Source of the DNA: Streptomyces sp. NBC_01717
Lineage (GTDB): Bacteria; Actinomycetota; Actinomycetes; Streptomycetales; Streptomycetaceae
Direction: 5' to 3'
Assembly: GCF_036248255.1 (NCBI RefSeq)
Contig: NZ_CP109178.1
Location: 8,251,001 to 8,315,000 of the forward strand
Length of the DNA: 64,000 bases
Position numbers and translations under genes: made by a program. The notes under the pieces were generated by a model. It saw only the letters and a program-made list of their open reading frames with translations, searched no databases and was not told where the DNA came from. Of this stretch, positions 1 to 7,711 are shown in pieces (the first letter of the stretch is position 1; each line of letters begins with the position of its first letter).

Positions 1-96
1 CCCCATGGGCAGCCGACCGCCGTCCGCCCATCGGCGCACGGTCTCCGGACTCACCCCCAGCAGGCGCGCGGCCTGCCCAATGCTGTACGTCGGCAC
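1..96 (-). CDS. N-terminal edge of a HTH/TOBE-type (molybdate-binding-like) regulator, partial
   Basis: Only the first 32 codons are inside the window, running leftward off the edge. The visible peptide starts VPTYSIGQAARLLGVSPETV and continues RRWADGGRLP, a MerR/excisionase-like helix-turn-helix. In Streptomyces this N-terminus commonly precedes a TOBE (molybdate-binding) domain, but that part is not visible here. The GTG start at 96 has an AGGG about 8 nt upstream. The gene is divergent from the LysR gene, with 46 bp between the two starts. The HTH call is firm; the TOBE assignment rests on family resemblance. Confidence 0.6.
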   Translation of the reverse strand, partial: MPTYSIGQAARLLGVSPETVRRWADGGRLPMG

Positions 97-142
97 ACCG
101 AAACCCTAGGCCCTGCCCGTACGGTACCCACGGAGGTCGCGC

Positions 143-1078
143 ATGCTGCTGCGTCAGCTGGAATACCTGGTCGCCCTCGCCCGTGAGCGTCACTTCGCGC
201 GCGCGGCGGCCGCCTGCTACGTCTCCCAGCCCTCGCTGTCCGCGGCGATCCGCCGCCTCGAACACGAGCTGAACGTCCCGATCGTGCGGCGCGGCCGGCG
301 CTACGAAGGCCTCACCCCGGAGGGCGAGGTGGTCCTGGCCTGGGCGCACCGCATCCTCGCCGAAGGCGACGCCCTCCGCCATGAGCTGTCCGCCCTGCGC
401 GACGGCCTGGCCGGCACCCTTCGCCTGGGCGTGGTCCCCACCGCACTGCCCGCCGCCTCTCTCCTGACCACCCCATTCTGCGACCGTCACCCCCGCGCCC
501 GGGTGAGCATCGAGTCGCTGTCGTCGGCCGACATCACTCACGGTCTGGCCGAGTTCGAACTGGACGCGGCGATGACCTACCTCGACGACGACTCCTTGCG
601 CGGCGTGCGCCGACTCCCGCTGTACGAGGAGAGATATGTGCTGCTGACCCCGGTCGACGGGCCGCTCGGGGTCGCCCCGGCGGCGAGTTGGTCGCAGGCT
701 GCCGCCCTCCCGCTGTGCCTGCTCAACTCCCGTATGCGCAACCGCCGCATCATTGACGAGTGCTTCGCCGCCGAAGGTGCTACCGCCGCCCCCGCGATCG
801 AGTCGGACAGCGTCGCCGGGCTGTACGCGCACCTGCCCGGCGGCCGCTGGTCGAGCGTGATCTCGCACGCGTGGCTGCACATGTTCGGCGTACCCGACGG
901 AATGCGGGTCGTACCCCTGGAGGGACCTGCACGCGGGCCAAGGGTCGGGCTGGTCGTCGCCCGCAGCGAACCCCAGTCGGTGCTCGCCGAGGCGCTGCTG
1001 ACGGCAGCCCGGGAGGCGGGCGTACGGGACGCGCTCGACGACCTGCTGCACACGTACCTGGGCGGCGGACACGGCTGA
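143..1078 (+). CDS. LysR family transcriptional regulator
   Basis: This 311-residue protein has the LysR layout: a winged HTH at about residues 1-60 (RHFARAAAACYVSQPSLSAA, then IRRLEHELNVPIVRR) and a substrate-binding domain from about residue 90 (GTLRLGVVPTALP) to 295. Length is typical for the family. The next feature downstream on the same strand is the broken start of an NAD-dependent formate dehydrogenase, so this was probably its regulator and may now be an orphan. That link is inference from position. The start follows GGAGG with about 7 nt spacing. Confidence 0.9.
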   Translation: MLLRQLEYLVALARERHFARAAAACYVSQPSLSAAIRRLEHELNVPIVRRGRRYEGLTPEGEVVLAWAHRILAEGDALRHELSALRDGLAGTLRLGVVPTALPAASLLTTPFCDRHPRARVSIESLSSADITHGLAEFELDAAMTYLDDDSLRGVRRLPLYEERYVLLTPVDGPLGVAPAASWSQAAALPLCLLNSRMRNRRIIDECFAAEGATAAPAIESDSVAGLYAHLPGGRWSSVISHAWLHMFGVPDGMRVVPLEGPARGPRVGLVVARSEPQSVLAEALLTAAREAGVRDALDDLLHTYLGGGHG

Positions 1079-1181
1079 TGGACGCGGCCTGTCCCGGCAT
1101 GACGAGGGATGCCTTGACCTGGGAGTTCGACGGAGGGGGCGGTGAACAAACTTGCCGGTAACGCAGTTGAGGAGCCGTGGC

Positions 1182-1450
1182 ATGACCAAGTTGCTTTGCG
1201 TCCTGTACGACGACCCCACTCGACGGATACCCGACCACGTACGCCCGTGACGACCTCCCCTCGATCGACCACTACCTCGGCGGCCGGACCGCACCCACTC
1301 CCGAGGCGATCGATTTCACGCCGGGCCACCTCCTCCGCAGTGTCTCCGGCGAGATCGGCCTGCGGGACTTCCTGGAGAAGGCCGGGCACACCCTCGTCGT
1401 CACTTCCGACAGGGACGGCGACGGCTCGGTCTTTGACCGCGATCACCGCG
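1182..1450 (+). pseudogene. Remnant of NAD-dependent formate dehydrogenase (N-terminal fragment, frameshifted)
   Basis: From ATG 1182 the frame reads MTKLLCVLYDDP. After a one-base shift near 1218-1221 the neighbouring frame continues DGYPTTYARDDLPSIDHYLG, then TPEAIDFTPGHLLRSVSGEI and LEKAGHTLVVTSDRDGDGSV. These match the well-known N-terminus of bacterial NAD-dependent formate dehydrogenases (VLYDDP-DGYPKTYARDDLP, TPKAIDFTPG, GHTLVVTSDKDG). Only about 87 of the usual roughly 400 residues remain; the NAD-binding and catalytic parts are missing. The second frame is open and in phase with the PPOX gene at 1486, so the deletion joined the two. Identification is by motif memory and is strong. 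Confidence 0.85.
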
Positions 1451-1472
1451 GGCATCGCCTCCGACGGTCCAA

Positions 1473-1486
1473 TAGGGTCGGAGGCA
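1473..1486 (+). promoter_or_regulatory. Candidate leaderless promoter -10 for the PPOX gene
   Basis: TAGGGT at 1473-1478 matches a Streptomyces -10 element (TAnnnT) and lies 7 nt before the ATG at 1486, the usual geometry of a leaderless transcript. GGAGG lies only one base before the ATG, too close for a normal ribosome-binding site. No convincing -35 is seen 17 nt upstream. Inference only. Confidence 0.45.
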
Positions 1487-2145
1487 TGACGACACCCCTT
1501 GCCGGCAGTGCCTTCGACTCGCTCCGCCTCGACGCCGTGCCCGACCAGGAGGCATTGCGCCGGGTCTACGAACTCCCCAACGATGCGGCCGTGCGGAAGC
1601 AGATGACCGAACTCACCGAGCAGACCCGGAGGTTGATCGGCTGCTCATCGCTGGTCCTGGTCGCCAGTGCGGATGCCGAGGGCAACTGTGACGTCTCCCC
1701 GCGCGGCGGCCCCGCCGGGTTCGTCGCCGTCCTGGACGCACGGACGGTGGCGATACCGGACGCGACCGGCAACAAGCGGCTGGACACCCTGCAGAACGTC
1801 GTCGCCACCGGACGGGCCGGGCTGCTGTTCGTCATTCCGGGGCGCACCACGACGCTCAGGGTGAACGGCCGGGCCTGCGTCTCCACCCGCCCAGAGCTGC
1901 TGTCGCAGCTGACCGCCGTGGGTAAGCCGCCGGCCAGTGCGCTGGTGCTGGGGATCGAGGAGGTGTACCCGCACTGCCCCAAGTCGCTGCTGCGCAGCGG
2001 GGCCTGGAAGCCGGAGCAGTGGCTGCCGGCGGACGCCCAGCCGGCCTCGGCCGAGGTGACGCTGGCCCAACTGCGGATGCCGGAGCTGACGATCGCCGAC
2101 ATCGAGCAAGCCGAGGCGGACTCGCTGAAGTACCGGTACGAGTAG
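1486..2145 (+). CDS. Pyridoxamine 5'-phosphate oxidase-like FMN-binding protein (MSMEG_1061 type)
   Basis: This 219-residue protein contains the split-barrel flavin/PPOX core: SSLVLVASADAEGNCDVSPR at about residues 54-73, then AIPDATGNKRLDTLQN and the strand GRAGLLFVIPGRTTTLRVNG. The C-terminus carries HCPKSLLRSGAWKPEQW, typical of the MSMEG_1061/TIGR04025-like branch of small actinobacterial flavoproteins. Substrate is unknown; members bind FMN, haem or F420. It sits directly behind the formate dehydrogenase remnant, in the same frame, and probably has its own leaderless promoter. The start was chosen at ATG 1486 because upstream codons belong to the remnant. Confidence 0.85.
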   Translation: MTTPLAGSAFDSLRLDAVPDQEALRRVYELPNDAAVRKQMTELTEQTRRLIGCSSLVLVASADAEGNCDVSPRGGPAGFVAVLDARTVAIPDATGNKRLDTLQNVVATGRAGLLFVIPGRTTTLRVNGRACVSTRPELLSQLTAVGKPPASALVLGIEEVYPHCPKSLLRSGAWKPEQWLPADAQPASAEVTLAQLRMPELTIADIEQAEADSLKYRYE

Positions 2146-2279
2146 CGGGCCGACCTGCGATTGCTGAACCACCAGCCGGCCGAACCCCCAGGCCGGCACG
2201 CCCCAAGATCAATCGCGGGGCAGCCCGTAAGTTCTCGGCTGCATGTAGTCCCCCCGCCTCAGCGGGGTCAATCCCGTAC

Positions 2280-2714
2280 AGAACCGCGGCGGCCACTGCC
2301 TGCTTCACGCCACAAGCCTCCTGCTCATCGGCCGGTGCGAGCCACAGTGGTATCAGACGCGACGCGGAAGACGAGGAGTCCATGCGTAGGTAGTGGCAGG
2401 CGCCGTTGATGTGCAGCGCGAGAACGTAAACGTCACCGCCGTCAGCCTTGCCGGAGACCACGCGCACGGTGTCCCGGGCGGATATGAGCCGCTTGTCCTT
2501 CAGCAAGTCCACAGCGCCCTGCGGAGCATGCGAATATCCTGCGGTAGCTATTTGCCGGTACACATTCGCCCCGGTGGGCTGCCGCGCGAGCAGCTCCCCC
2601 ATCTGCGCCGCGAGGCTGCCGGGCGCGGGCTGCTCGGCATCGGTCGGCCGGTGGCAAGCCGACTGCGCCCCTGCGGCTCCGATGAGGGCGACGCATCTGA
2701 GTAGCTGTGCTCAT
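2280..2714 (-). CDS. Small exported hypothetical protein, possibly frameshifted
   Basis: One leftward frame reads a plausible signal sequence (QLLRCVALIGAAGAQSAC) followed by a soluble segment around ANVYRQIATAGYSHAPQGAV, DLLKDKRLISARDTVRVVSG and KADGGDVYVLALHINGACHY. Codon use up to about 2390 looks protein-like. The frame has a stop at 2713-2711 and no good start codon, whereas the ATG at 2714 (MSTATQMRR) is one base out of frame. A single indel near 2705 would restore a lipoprotein-like N-terminus, so this may be a recent pseudogene or an unusual start. The C-terminal limit is uncertain and no family is recognised. Confidence 0.3.
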
Positions 2715-2792
2715 GTGCGGTGCCTGCCACGACAGCATGCTGGGCGGCATGCGAACAACAGGCTGTCACGCGGAAACAGGACGGTGGTGGGT

Positions 2793-3104
2793 GTGAGGCC
2801 CGGGGGTGAGCCGTCGACGGGCGAGCAGGTTGGGGTCAGCGTGGCCCTACTCATCATCGACCTGATGGTCATCGCTTGGTTGGTGTTCCGGTACGGGATG
2901 ACGGGCTGGGCCGACAGCTACGACCACGGCAATCCGTCCAGCGCGCCCAAGGAAGCGTTGCGGGGAATGTGGCTCCTGGTCGGCGGCGCAGTCGTCACAG
3001 GCGGTGGTCTACTTGCTCTGCGATGGCGTATTCCTGGCGTCGTGCAGCTGGTTGTCCTGGGAGTCGGAGCAGTGCTGCTCGCCTACTTCGCTGCCCGTGA
3101 ATAG
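2793..3104 (+). CDS. Small membrane protein, unknown function
   Basis: From GTG 2793 (or the in-frame GTG 2841, whose product starts ALLIIDLMVIAWLVFRYGM) the frame encodes about 87-103 residues. There are two hydrophobic segments and possibly a third: LLIIDLMVIAWLVFRYG, WLLVGGAVVTGGGLLAL and VVQLVVLGVGAVLLAYFA. A soluble loop (WADSYDHGNPSSAPKEALRG) separates the first two. The N-terminal choice is uncertain because no strong ribosome-binding site is visible. No family recognised. It stands alone between a leftward hypothetical and the convergent zwf gene. Confidence 0.55.
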   Translation: MRPGGEPSTGEQVGVSVALLIIDLMVIAWLVFRYGMTGWADSYDHGNPSSAPKEALRGMWLLVGGAVVTGGGLLALRWRIPGVVQLVVLGVGAVLLAYFAARE

Positions 3105-3247
3105 CGCACGTCGGTTTGCACCGCAACGCACCACCTCCCCGGCTCCCATCCCGTCCGCCTTCGACCCACACACCGCGGAGCCTTACCCGCCTGGATGTTG
3201 GTGAGACAGGAGGGTGGATGAGACATGCGAGCTGTTCATTACGGCGC

Positions 3248-4705
3248 TCAGCGGCGGTCGGGCAGACTCCAGCGGTACGGAGCGATGAGCCGGTCGATCG
3301 ACTCGGGTCCCCAGGATCCCGGGGTGTACGGCTCGACCGGCGGTGGGGTCGCCAGCAGAGGGGCGGATGCCTCCCACAGACGCTCGATCCCGTCGGAGCG
3401 GGTGAACAGGGACTGGTCTCCCAGCATCGCGTCCAGGATGAGGCGTTCGTATCCTTCGAGCGCGTACATCGAGTTGAAGGAGTCGGCGTAGTCGAAGACC
3501 ATCCCGGCCTCCTCCAGGCGCATGGCAGGGCCGGGCTCCTTCACCAGGAAGCGAGTGGCGATCCGGCCGGGGTCGTCGAAATCGATCACCAGCTCGTTGT
3601 TCCGGGCTTCCGCGCCGCCCCGCGCGGGCAGCGGGAACATGCGGAGGGCCGGTTCCCGGAATCCGAGCGTCACGACGTGCCTTCCTTCTCCGAGCGACTT
3701 GCCCGAACGCAGGAAGAAGGGCACACCGGCCCACCGCCAGTTGTCGAGTTCGACGCGCAGCGCGATGAACGTCTCGGTGTCCGACCGGGGATCGACGCCC
3801 GGCTCGTCGCGATACCCCTCGTACTGGCCACGGACGACCTGTGTCGGGTCCAAGTGCCGCATGGACTGGAAGACCTTTTCCTTCTCGTCCCGCAGCGACT
3901 TCGCCGTGAGTTCGGCCGGGGGCTCCATCGCCATGAAACCCATGAGCTGGAAGAGGTGAGTGACGATCATGTCACGGAAGGTGCCGGTGCCTTCGAAGAA
4001 CTGTGCCCGGCCCTCGATCCCGATCTTCTCAGGCACGTCGATCTGTACATGGCTGATGTGGTCGCGGTTCCAGACGGGCTCGAAGAGACCGTTGGCGAAC
4101 CGGAGGGCGAGGATGTTGTCCACGGACTCCTTGCCGAGGAAGTGGTCGATGCGGAAGATCCGGGACTCGTCGAACACGGAGTGGATCGTCGCATTGAGGG
4201 CCTGGGCCGAGGGGAGATCCGTGCCGAAGGGCTTCTCCACGATGACGCGGGCGTTCTCGGCGAGGCCGGTCGCGCCCAGCATCTCGATCACGGAGGCGAA
4301 GGCCGTCGGCGGAACAGCAAGGTGGAACAGCCGGCGGGGTTTGCCTCCGACGGCGTGCTCGGCCTTCCGTACGGCCGAAAGGAGCGGCTCGGGGTCGTCG
4401 GGGTCCGCCGCGCCGAATGTCAGCGCTTCCTCGAACTCCTGCCACTCCGGGCCTTCCGGCTTCGATCTGCCGAATTCGGCGGTCGCCTCCCGGGCCCGTT
4501 TGCGGAAGTCGTCGTCGCTGAACGCAGCCTGGGACGGTGCCGAGCCGACGATCCGGTAGCGGGCCGGCAGCAGCCCGGCCTTGGCGAGATGGAAGAGTCC
4601 TGGCAGGAGCTTGCGCCGGGCGAGGTCACCGGTCGCACCGAACAGCACGACGACGTGGTCGTCGGGGACCGGACCAGTGCTTTCGGACTCGGGGCCGCTG
4701 GTCAT
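3248..4705 (-). CDS. zwf: Glucose-6-phosphate 1-dehydrogenase
   Basis: This 485-residue cytosolic enzyme oxidises glucose 6-phosphate to 6-phosphogluconolactone with reduction of NAD(P)+, the entry to the oxidative pentose phosphate pathway. Visible marks are the nucleotide motif GATGDL at residues 23-28, EKPFG at 157-161 and the active-site signature RIDHFLGKE at 185-193 (catalytic His plus substrate-binding Lys; the family usually shows DHYLGKE). Length fits the family. It lies 3 nt behind gnd, and a weak GAAGG site overlaps the end of gnd, so the two are probably co-transcribed and translationally coupled. Confidence 0.96.
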   Translation of the reverse strand: MTSGPESESTGPVPDDHVVVLFGATGDLARRKLLPGLFHLAKAGLLPARYRIVGSAPSQAAFSDDDFRKRAREATAEFGRSKPEGPEWQEFEEALTFGAADPDDPEPLLSAVRKAEHAVGGKPRRLFHLAVPPTAFASVIEMLGATGLAENARVIVEKPFGTDLPSAQALNATIHSVFDESRIFRIDHFLGKESVDNILALRFANGLFEPVWNRDHISHVQIDVPEKIGIEGRAQFFEGTGTFRDMIVTHLFQLMGFMAMEPPAELTAKSLRDEKEKVFQSMRHLDPTQVVRGQYEGYRDEPGVDPRSDTETFIALRVELDNWRWAGVPFFLRSGKSLGEGRHVVTLGFREPALRMFPLPARGGAEARNNELVIDFDDPGRIATRFLVKEPGPAMRLEEAGMVFDYADSFNSMYALEGYERLILDAMLGDQSLFTRSDGIERLWEASAPLLATPPPVEPYTPGSWGPESIDRLIAPYRWSLPDRR

Positions 4706-4708
4706 GGT

Positions 4709-5740
4709 TCACCGCGCCTTCTCGGCGTGACCGCCGAATTCGCCGCGCATCGCGGACAGCACCTTGTCCCGGAACTCGCCCAGCCCGCGCGATTCGTACC
4801 GCTCGGTGAGCGCGGCGCTGATGACGGGCGCGGGCACGCTCTCCTCCACTGCCGCGACCACTGTCCACCGGCCCTCTCCGGAGTCGGAGACCCGGCCGGC
4901 GAAATCGTCGAGTTCGGGCGAGCGGGACAGCGCGTCGGCCACGAGGTCGACCAGCCAGGAGCCGACGACGGAGCCGCGGCGCCACACCTCGGCGACCTCG
5001 GCCACGTCGATCTCGTACTGGTAGGCCTCGGGTTCGCGCAGCGGGGCGGTCTCGGCGTCGACGGAGCGCGAACGCAGGCCCGCGTCCGCGTGCTTGATGA
5101 TGCCGAGCCCCTCGGCGATGGCGGCCATCATCCCGTACTCGACCCCGTTGTGGACCATCTTCACGAAGTGGCCTGCGCCGCTCGGGCCGCAGTGCAGATA
5201 GCCCTGGGGTGCGGTTCCGTCGGTCCGGGTCCTGCCGGGGGTGGGCTCGGCGTCCCCGGTGCCCGGGGCGATGGCGCGGAAGACGGGGTCCAGCCTGGCT
5301 ACCGCCTCTTCCTCGCCGCCGATCATCAGGCAGTAGCCCCGCTCCAGGCCCCAGACACCGCCTGAGGTCCCGCAGTCCACGTAGTGGATCCCGCGCGGAG
5401 CGAGCTGCTTCGCCCGGGTGATGTCGTCCCGGTAGTACGAGTTGCCGCCGTCGATGACGGTGTCACCGGGGTCGAGCAGGGCGGCCAACTGGTCCAGTGT
5501 CGACTGCACCACTCCGGCGGGGAGCATCAGCCAGACGTTTCTGGGCTTCTCCAGCTTGTCGACCAGGTCGTGGAGGGAGGAGGTCGCGGTCGCCCCCTCC
5601 TTCTCCAGCTCCTGTACGGTCTCCCGGTCGAGGTCGTAGACGACACAGCGATGGCCGTCACGCATCAGTCGGCGCACGAGATTGGCGCCCATCCGGCCGA
5701 GCCCGATCATGCCGAGCTGCATGGGTGTGTCCGTGGTCAT
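4709..5740 (-). CDS. gnd: 6-phosphogluconate dehydrogenase (decarboxylating), short NAD-type
   Basis: This 343-residue protein oxidatively decarboxylates 6-phosphogluconate to ribulose 5-phosphate. The Rossmann motif GLGRMG is at 13-18, substrate-loop GDTVIDGGNSYY at 92-103 and the signature GPSGAGHFVKMVHNGVEYGM at 185-204. At about 340 residues it resembles the shorter YqeC/GndA-type class rather than the 470-residue form. Start chosen at ATG 5740 (MTTDTPMQLGMIGLG), preceded by GGGAAG with 6 nt spacing; upstream codons in frame are not family-like. It is the first gene of the gnd-zwf pair. Confidence 0.93.
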   Translation of the reverse strand: MTTDTPMQLGMIGLGRMGANLVRRLMRDGHRCVVYDLDRETVQELEKEGATATSSLHDLVDKLEKPRNVWLMLPAGVVQSTLDQLAALLDPGDTVIDGGNSYYRDDITRAKQLAPRGIHYVDCGTSGGVWGLERGYCLMIGGEEEAVARLDPVFRAIAPGTGDAEPTPGRTRTDGTAPQGYLHCGPSGAGHFVKMVHNGVEYGMMAAIAEGLGIIKHADAGLRSRSVDAETAPLREPEAYQYEIDVAEVAEVWRRGSVVGSWLVDLVADALSRSPELDDFAGRVSDSGEGRWTVVAAVEESVPAPVISAALTERYESRGLGEFRDKVLSAMRGEFGGHAEKAR

Positions 5741-6020
5741 GGCCGACTTCCCGTTCTTCGGAGCGCGGTGGTGACGGATGACAGCGTTGGCGGAGGAGCC
5801 GTGGCCGGGCTCCGGCTCGTGGGCGATGCCGTCATGTCCTCGCCCTCTGCCGCGACTGCACCGGTTCCCGTGCGACCTCGGCCACCCCGATGCGGGATGA
5901 TTCCGAGATTCGTGAGCACGAGGGGCACCCGGTGAGTGCCGAACTGTTCGGCCGTCCGGAACCTTTGAGGGTTTCCTGAAGCTCATCCGGAACTTCAGTA
6001 GTCAGGTCCGGGTTCTGGAC

Positions 6021-6170
6021 CTACTTCATGAGTGCTTCTTTGTCCTTGGGATGACGCTCAGCCAATACCGTGAGGATGATTTGAACAGTTCCGGTGTCCT
6101 GTTTTCGGTCCGCGAGGGTCGATATCTTGCAGAGTTCGCCGTCCGGAAGAGATCTGTAGTCGTCGCTCAT
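6021..6170 (-). CDS. Small hypothetical protein (about 49 aa)
   Basis: From ATG 6170 (MSDDYRSLPDGELCKISTLA) the frame gives 49 residues ending PKDKEALMK. GGGAG sits 8 nt before this ATG, supporting it over the in-frame ATG at 6227 (68 residues, MHATEGEPTS). The peptide is acidic at its N-terminus and basic at its C-terminus with no membrane segment. A 6-bp inverted repeat (AGGTCC/GGACCT, 6004-6022) overlaps the stop codon and could help termination. No family recognised. Confidence 0.45.
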   Translation of the reverse strand: MSDDYRSLPDGELCKISTLADRKQDTGTVQIILTVLAERHPKDKEALMK

Positions 6171-6792
6171 CACAACCACTCCCGACCGTAGTTGCTCTGA
6201 AGTGGGCTCACCTTCGGTGGCATGCATGGTGTGCCCGGCGTTGCGAGCGGCCTCGGTCAGTGGTCCCTCGCCCGTGGCCGAGGCCCTAATCTAGCGTCGG
6301 CGAATGATGGAACCGGGCATACCGGGCCGCACAGGGGCCGGGAATTCTGCCTTCTTTGCGTATCCGCTGCAGCAGACCAGAGGCAAGGGGTCCTCGGCAC
6401 CCTCGTGGTCGAACACCTCCTCTTATTCACATTCGAGAAGACGGCTCATCATGAACTCGGCTTCATCGGGTGGGATGTCGATTCCGATATGCACGCGAGG
6501 CATCGACGTACGCCTCGACGTCGCCGAGAGCGTCGGCGGCGACACGCGAAGTCGGCCACACACGGAGACGGCCGGCCCGTCGGCCCGGATGCGTGGGCCG
6601 CGCTGTCGGGTTCGCTTCGACGGCCCCGGCTGACGCGTGGGGCTCGGTCGCCGGCGTGCGAAGCAGCCACTGCGAATGTGACGAGCAGCACACTGGTGTG
6701 AAATCCACTCCTCAGGTCATCATATGACCCGATCACCAAATGGATCACGAGCCGGGCTGTGCCCCGGGACGGCGCAGCGAGACGGGATGGGC
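6171..6792. other. Non-coding region before the C4-acid operon
   Basis: No reading frame here resembles a protein. The stretch separates a leftward small gene from the rightward ltnD operon and should hold the operon promoter. The clearest structure is the palindrome at 6715-6729, described separately. A second copy of the half-site GATCAC occurs at 6731-6736 and 6743-6748. Confidence 0.5.
6715..6729. promoter_or_regulatory. Palindrome GGTCAT-CAT-ATGACC, candidate GntR operator
   Basis: Perfect 6-bp arms with a 3-bp spacer lie about 60 bp before the first gene of an operon that ends with its own GntR/FCD regulator. FadR-subfamily GntR proteins bind short palindromes of the general form GTnnnAC, so this is a reasonable operator. 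Assignment is inference from position and symmetry. Confidence 0.45.
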
Positions 6793-7710
6793 ATGAACGA
6801 GCAGGACAGGCCGGCACGGCCACGCGTGGGCGTGGTGGGACTCGGGGCCATGGGTCTCGGCATGGCCCGCAGTCTGCGGAACGCGGGCTACGACGTGGGC
6901 GTGCACGATCTGCGACCGGAGGTGGCCACGGAGTTCGCCCGTGACGGCGGGACGGCATTCACCTCGTGCGGCGACCTGGCGGCGGCCGTCGACGTCCTGG
7001 TCGGCGTGGTGGTCAACGCGGCGCAGGTCGAATCGGTGCTGTTCGGTGCGGACAGGGCGGGCGACCGGCTCCGCCCGGGCACTGCCTTCGTGATGTGTTC
7101 CACGGTCGACCCCGGCTGGTCCGCCGGGCTCGAGGGGCGCCTGGCCGAGAAGGGGGTGCTCTATCTGGACGCGCCCATCTCCGGTGGTGCCGCGCGCGCG
7201 GCGGCCGGCGAGCTCACCATGATGACGTCTGGCTCCGCCGCGGCGTACGCGGTCGCCGATCAGGTACTGGAGGCCATGAGCAGCACGGTCTACCGCCTGG
7301 GAGACCGCGCCGGACTCGGCTCGAAGGTCAAGATCGTGAACCAGCTGCTCGCGGGCGTGCACATCGCCGCGGCAGCCGAGGCGATGGCACTGGGCATCAA
7401 GTCCGGCGTTCCGGCCGAGGCCCTCTACGAAGTCATCACGCACAGCGCCGGCAACTCGTGGATGTTCGAGAACCGCATGGCGCACGTGCTCGCCGGTGAC
7501 TACGCGCCCCTCTCCGCGGTCGACATCTTCGTCAAGGACCTGGGGCTCGTGCTCGACGCCGCCCGGCCCGAGAAGTTCCCACTTCCCCTCGCCGCCACCG
7601 CCCACCAGATGTTTCTCCAGGCATCGGCGTCGGGTCTGGGAGCCGAGGACGACAGTGCGGTCATCAAGATCTTCCCGGGGATCGACCTGCCCGAGCAGGC
7701 GGGGGTCTGA
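6793..7710 (+). CDS. ltnD: L-threonate 2-dehydrogenase-like 3-hydroxyacid dehydrogenase
   Basis: This 305-residue protein belongs to the beta-hydroxyacid dehydrogenase family. It has an N-terminal Rossmann motif GLGAMG at 16-21, the substrate signature DAPISGGAARAAAGELTMM at about 126-144 and the conserved catalytic Lys in SKVKIVNQL (about residue 180). Within an operon encoding OtnK, OtnC, OtnI and DenD, the expected reaction is NAD-dependent oxidation of L-threonate (or a related four-carbon acid) to 2-oxo-tetronate. Start chosen at ATG 6793 with GACGGGA upstream; ATG 6787 is equally in frame. The ATG at 6724 overlaps the operator palindrome and is unlikely. Family certain, substrate inferred from context. 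Confidence 0.85.
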   Translation: MNEQDRPARPRVGVVGLGAMGLGMARSLRNAGYDVGVHDLRPEVATEFARDGGTAFTSCGDLAAAVDVLVGVVVNAAQVESVLFGADRAGDRLRPGTAFVMCSTVDPGWSAGLEGRLAEKGVLYLDAPISGGAARAAAGELTMMTSGSAAAYAVADQVLEAMSSTVYRLGDRAGLGSKVKIVNQLLAGVHIAAAAEAMALGIKSGVPAEALYEVITHSAGNSWMFENRMAHVLAGDYAPLSAVDIFVKDLGLVLDAARPEKFPLPLAATAHQMFLQASASGLGAEDDSAVIKIFPGIDLPEQAGV

Positions 7711-7711
7711 C

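Noticed and set aside
3116..5365. 749-residue open frame on the + strand
   Set aside because: Antisense of zwf and gnd, whose active-site motifs are clear.
5737..5928. 63-residue leftward frame whose stop overlaps the gnd start (ATGA)
   Set aside because: The overlap is suggestive, but the peptide is Thr/Ser/Arg-rich with no motif and no ribosome-binding site, so it is more likely leader sequence of gnd.
6222..6701. Rightward 159-residue frame upstream of ltnD
   Set aside because: No motifs, no ribosome-binding site, and it spans the expected operator/promoter region.
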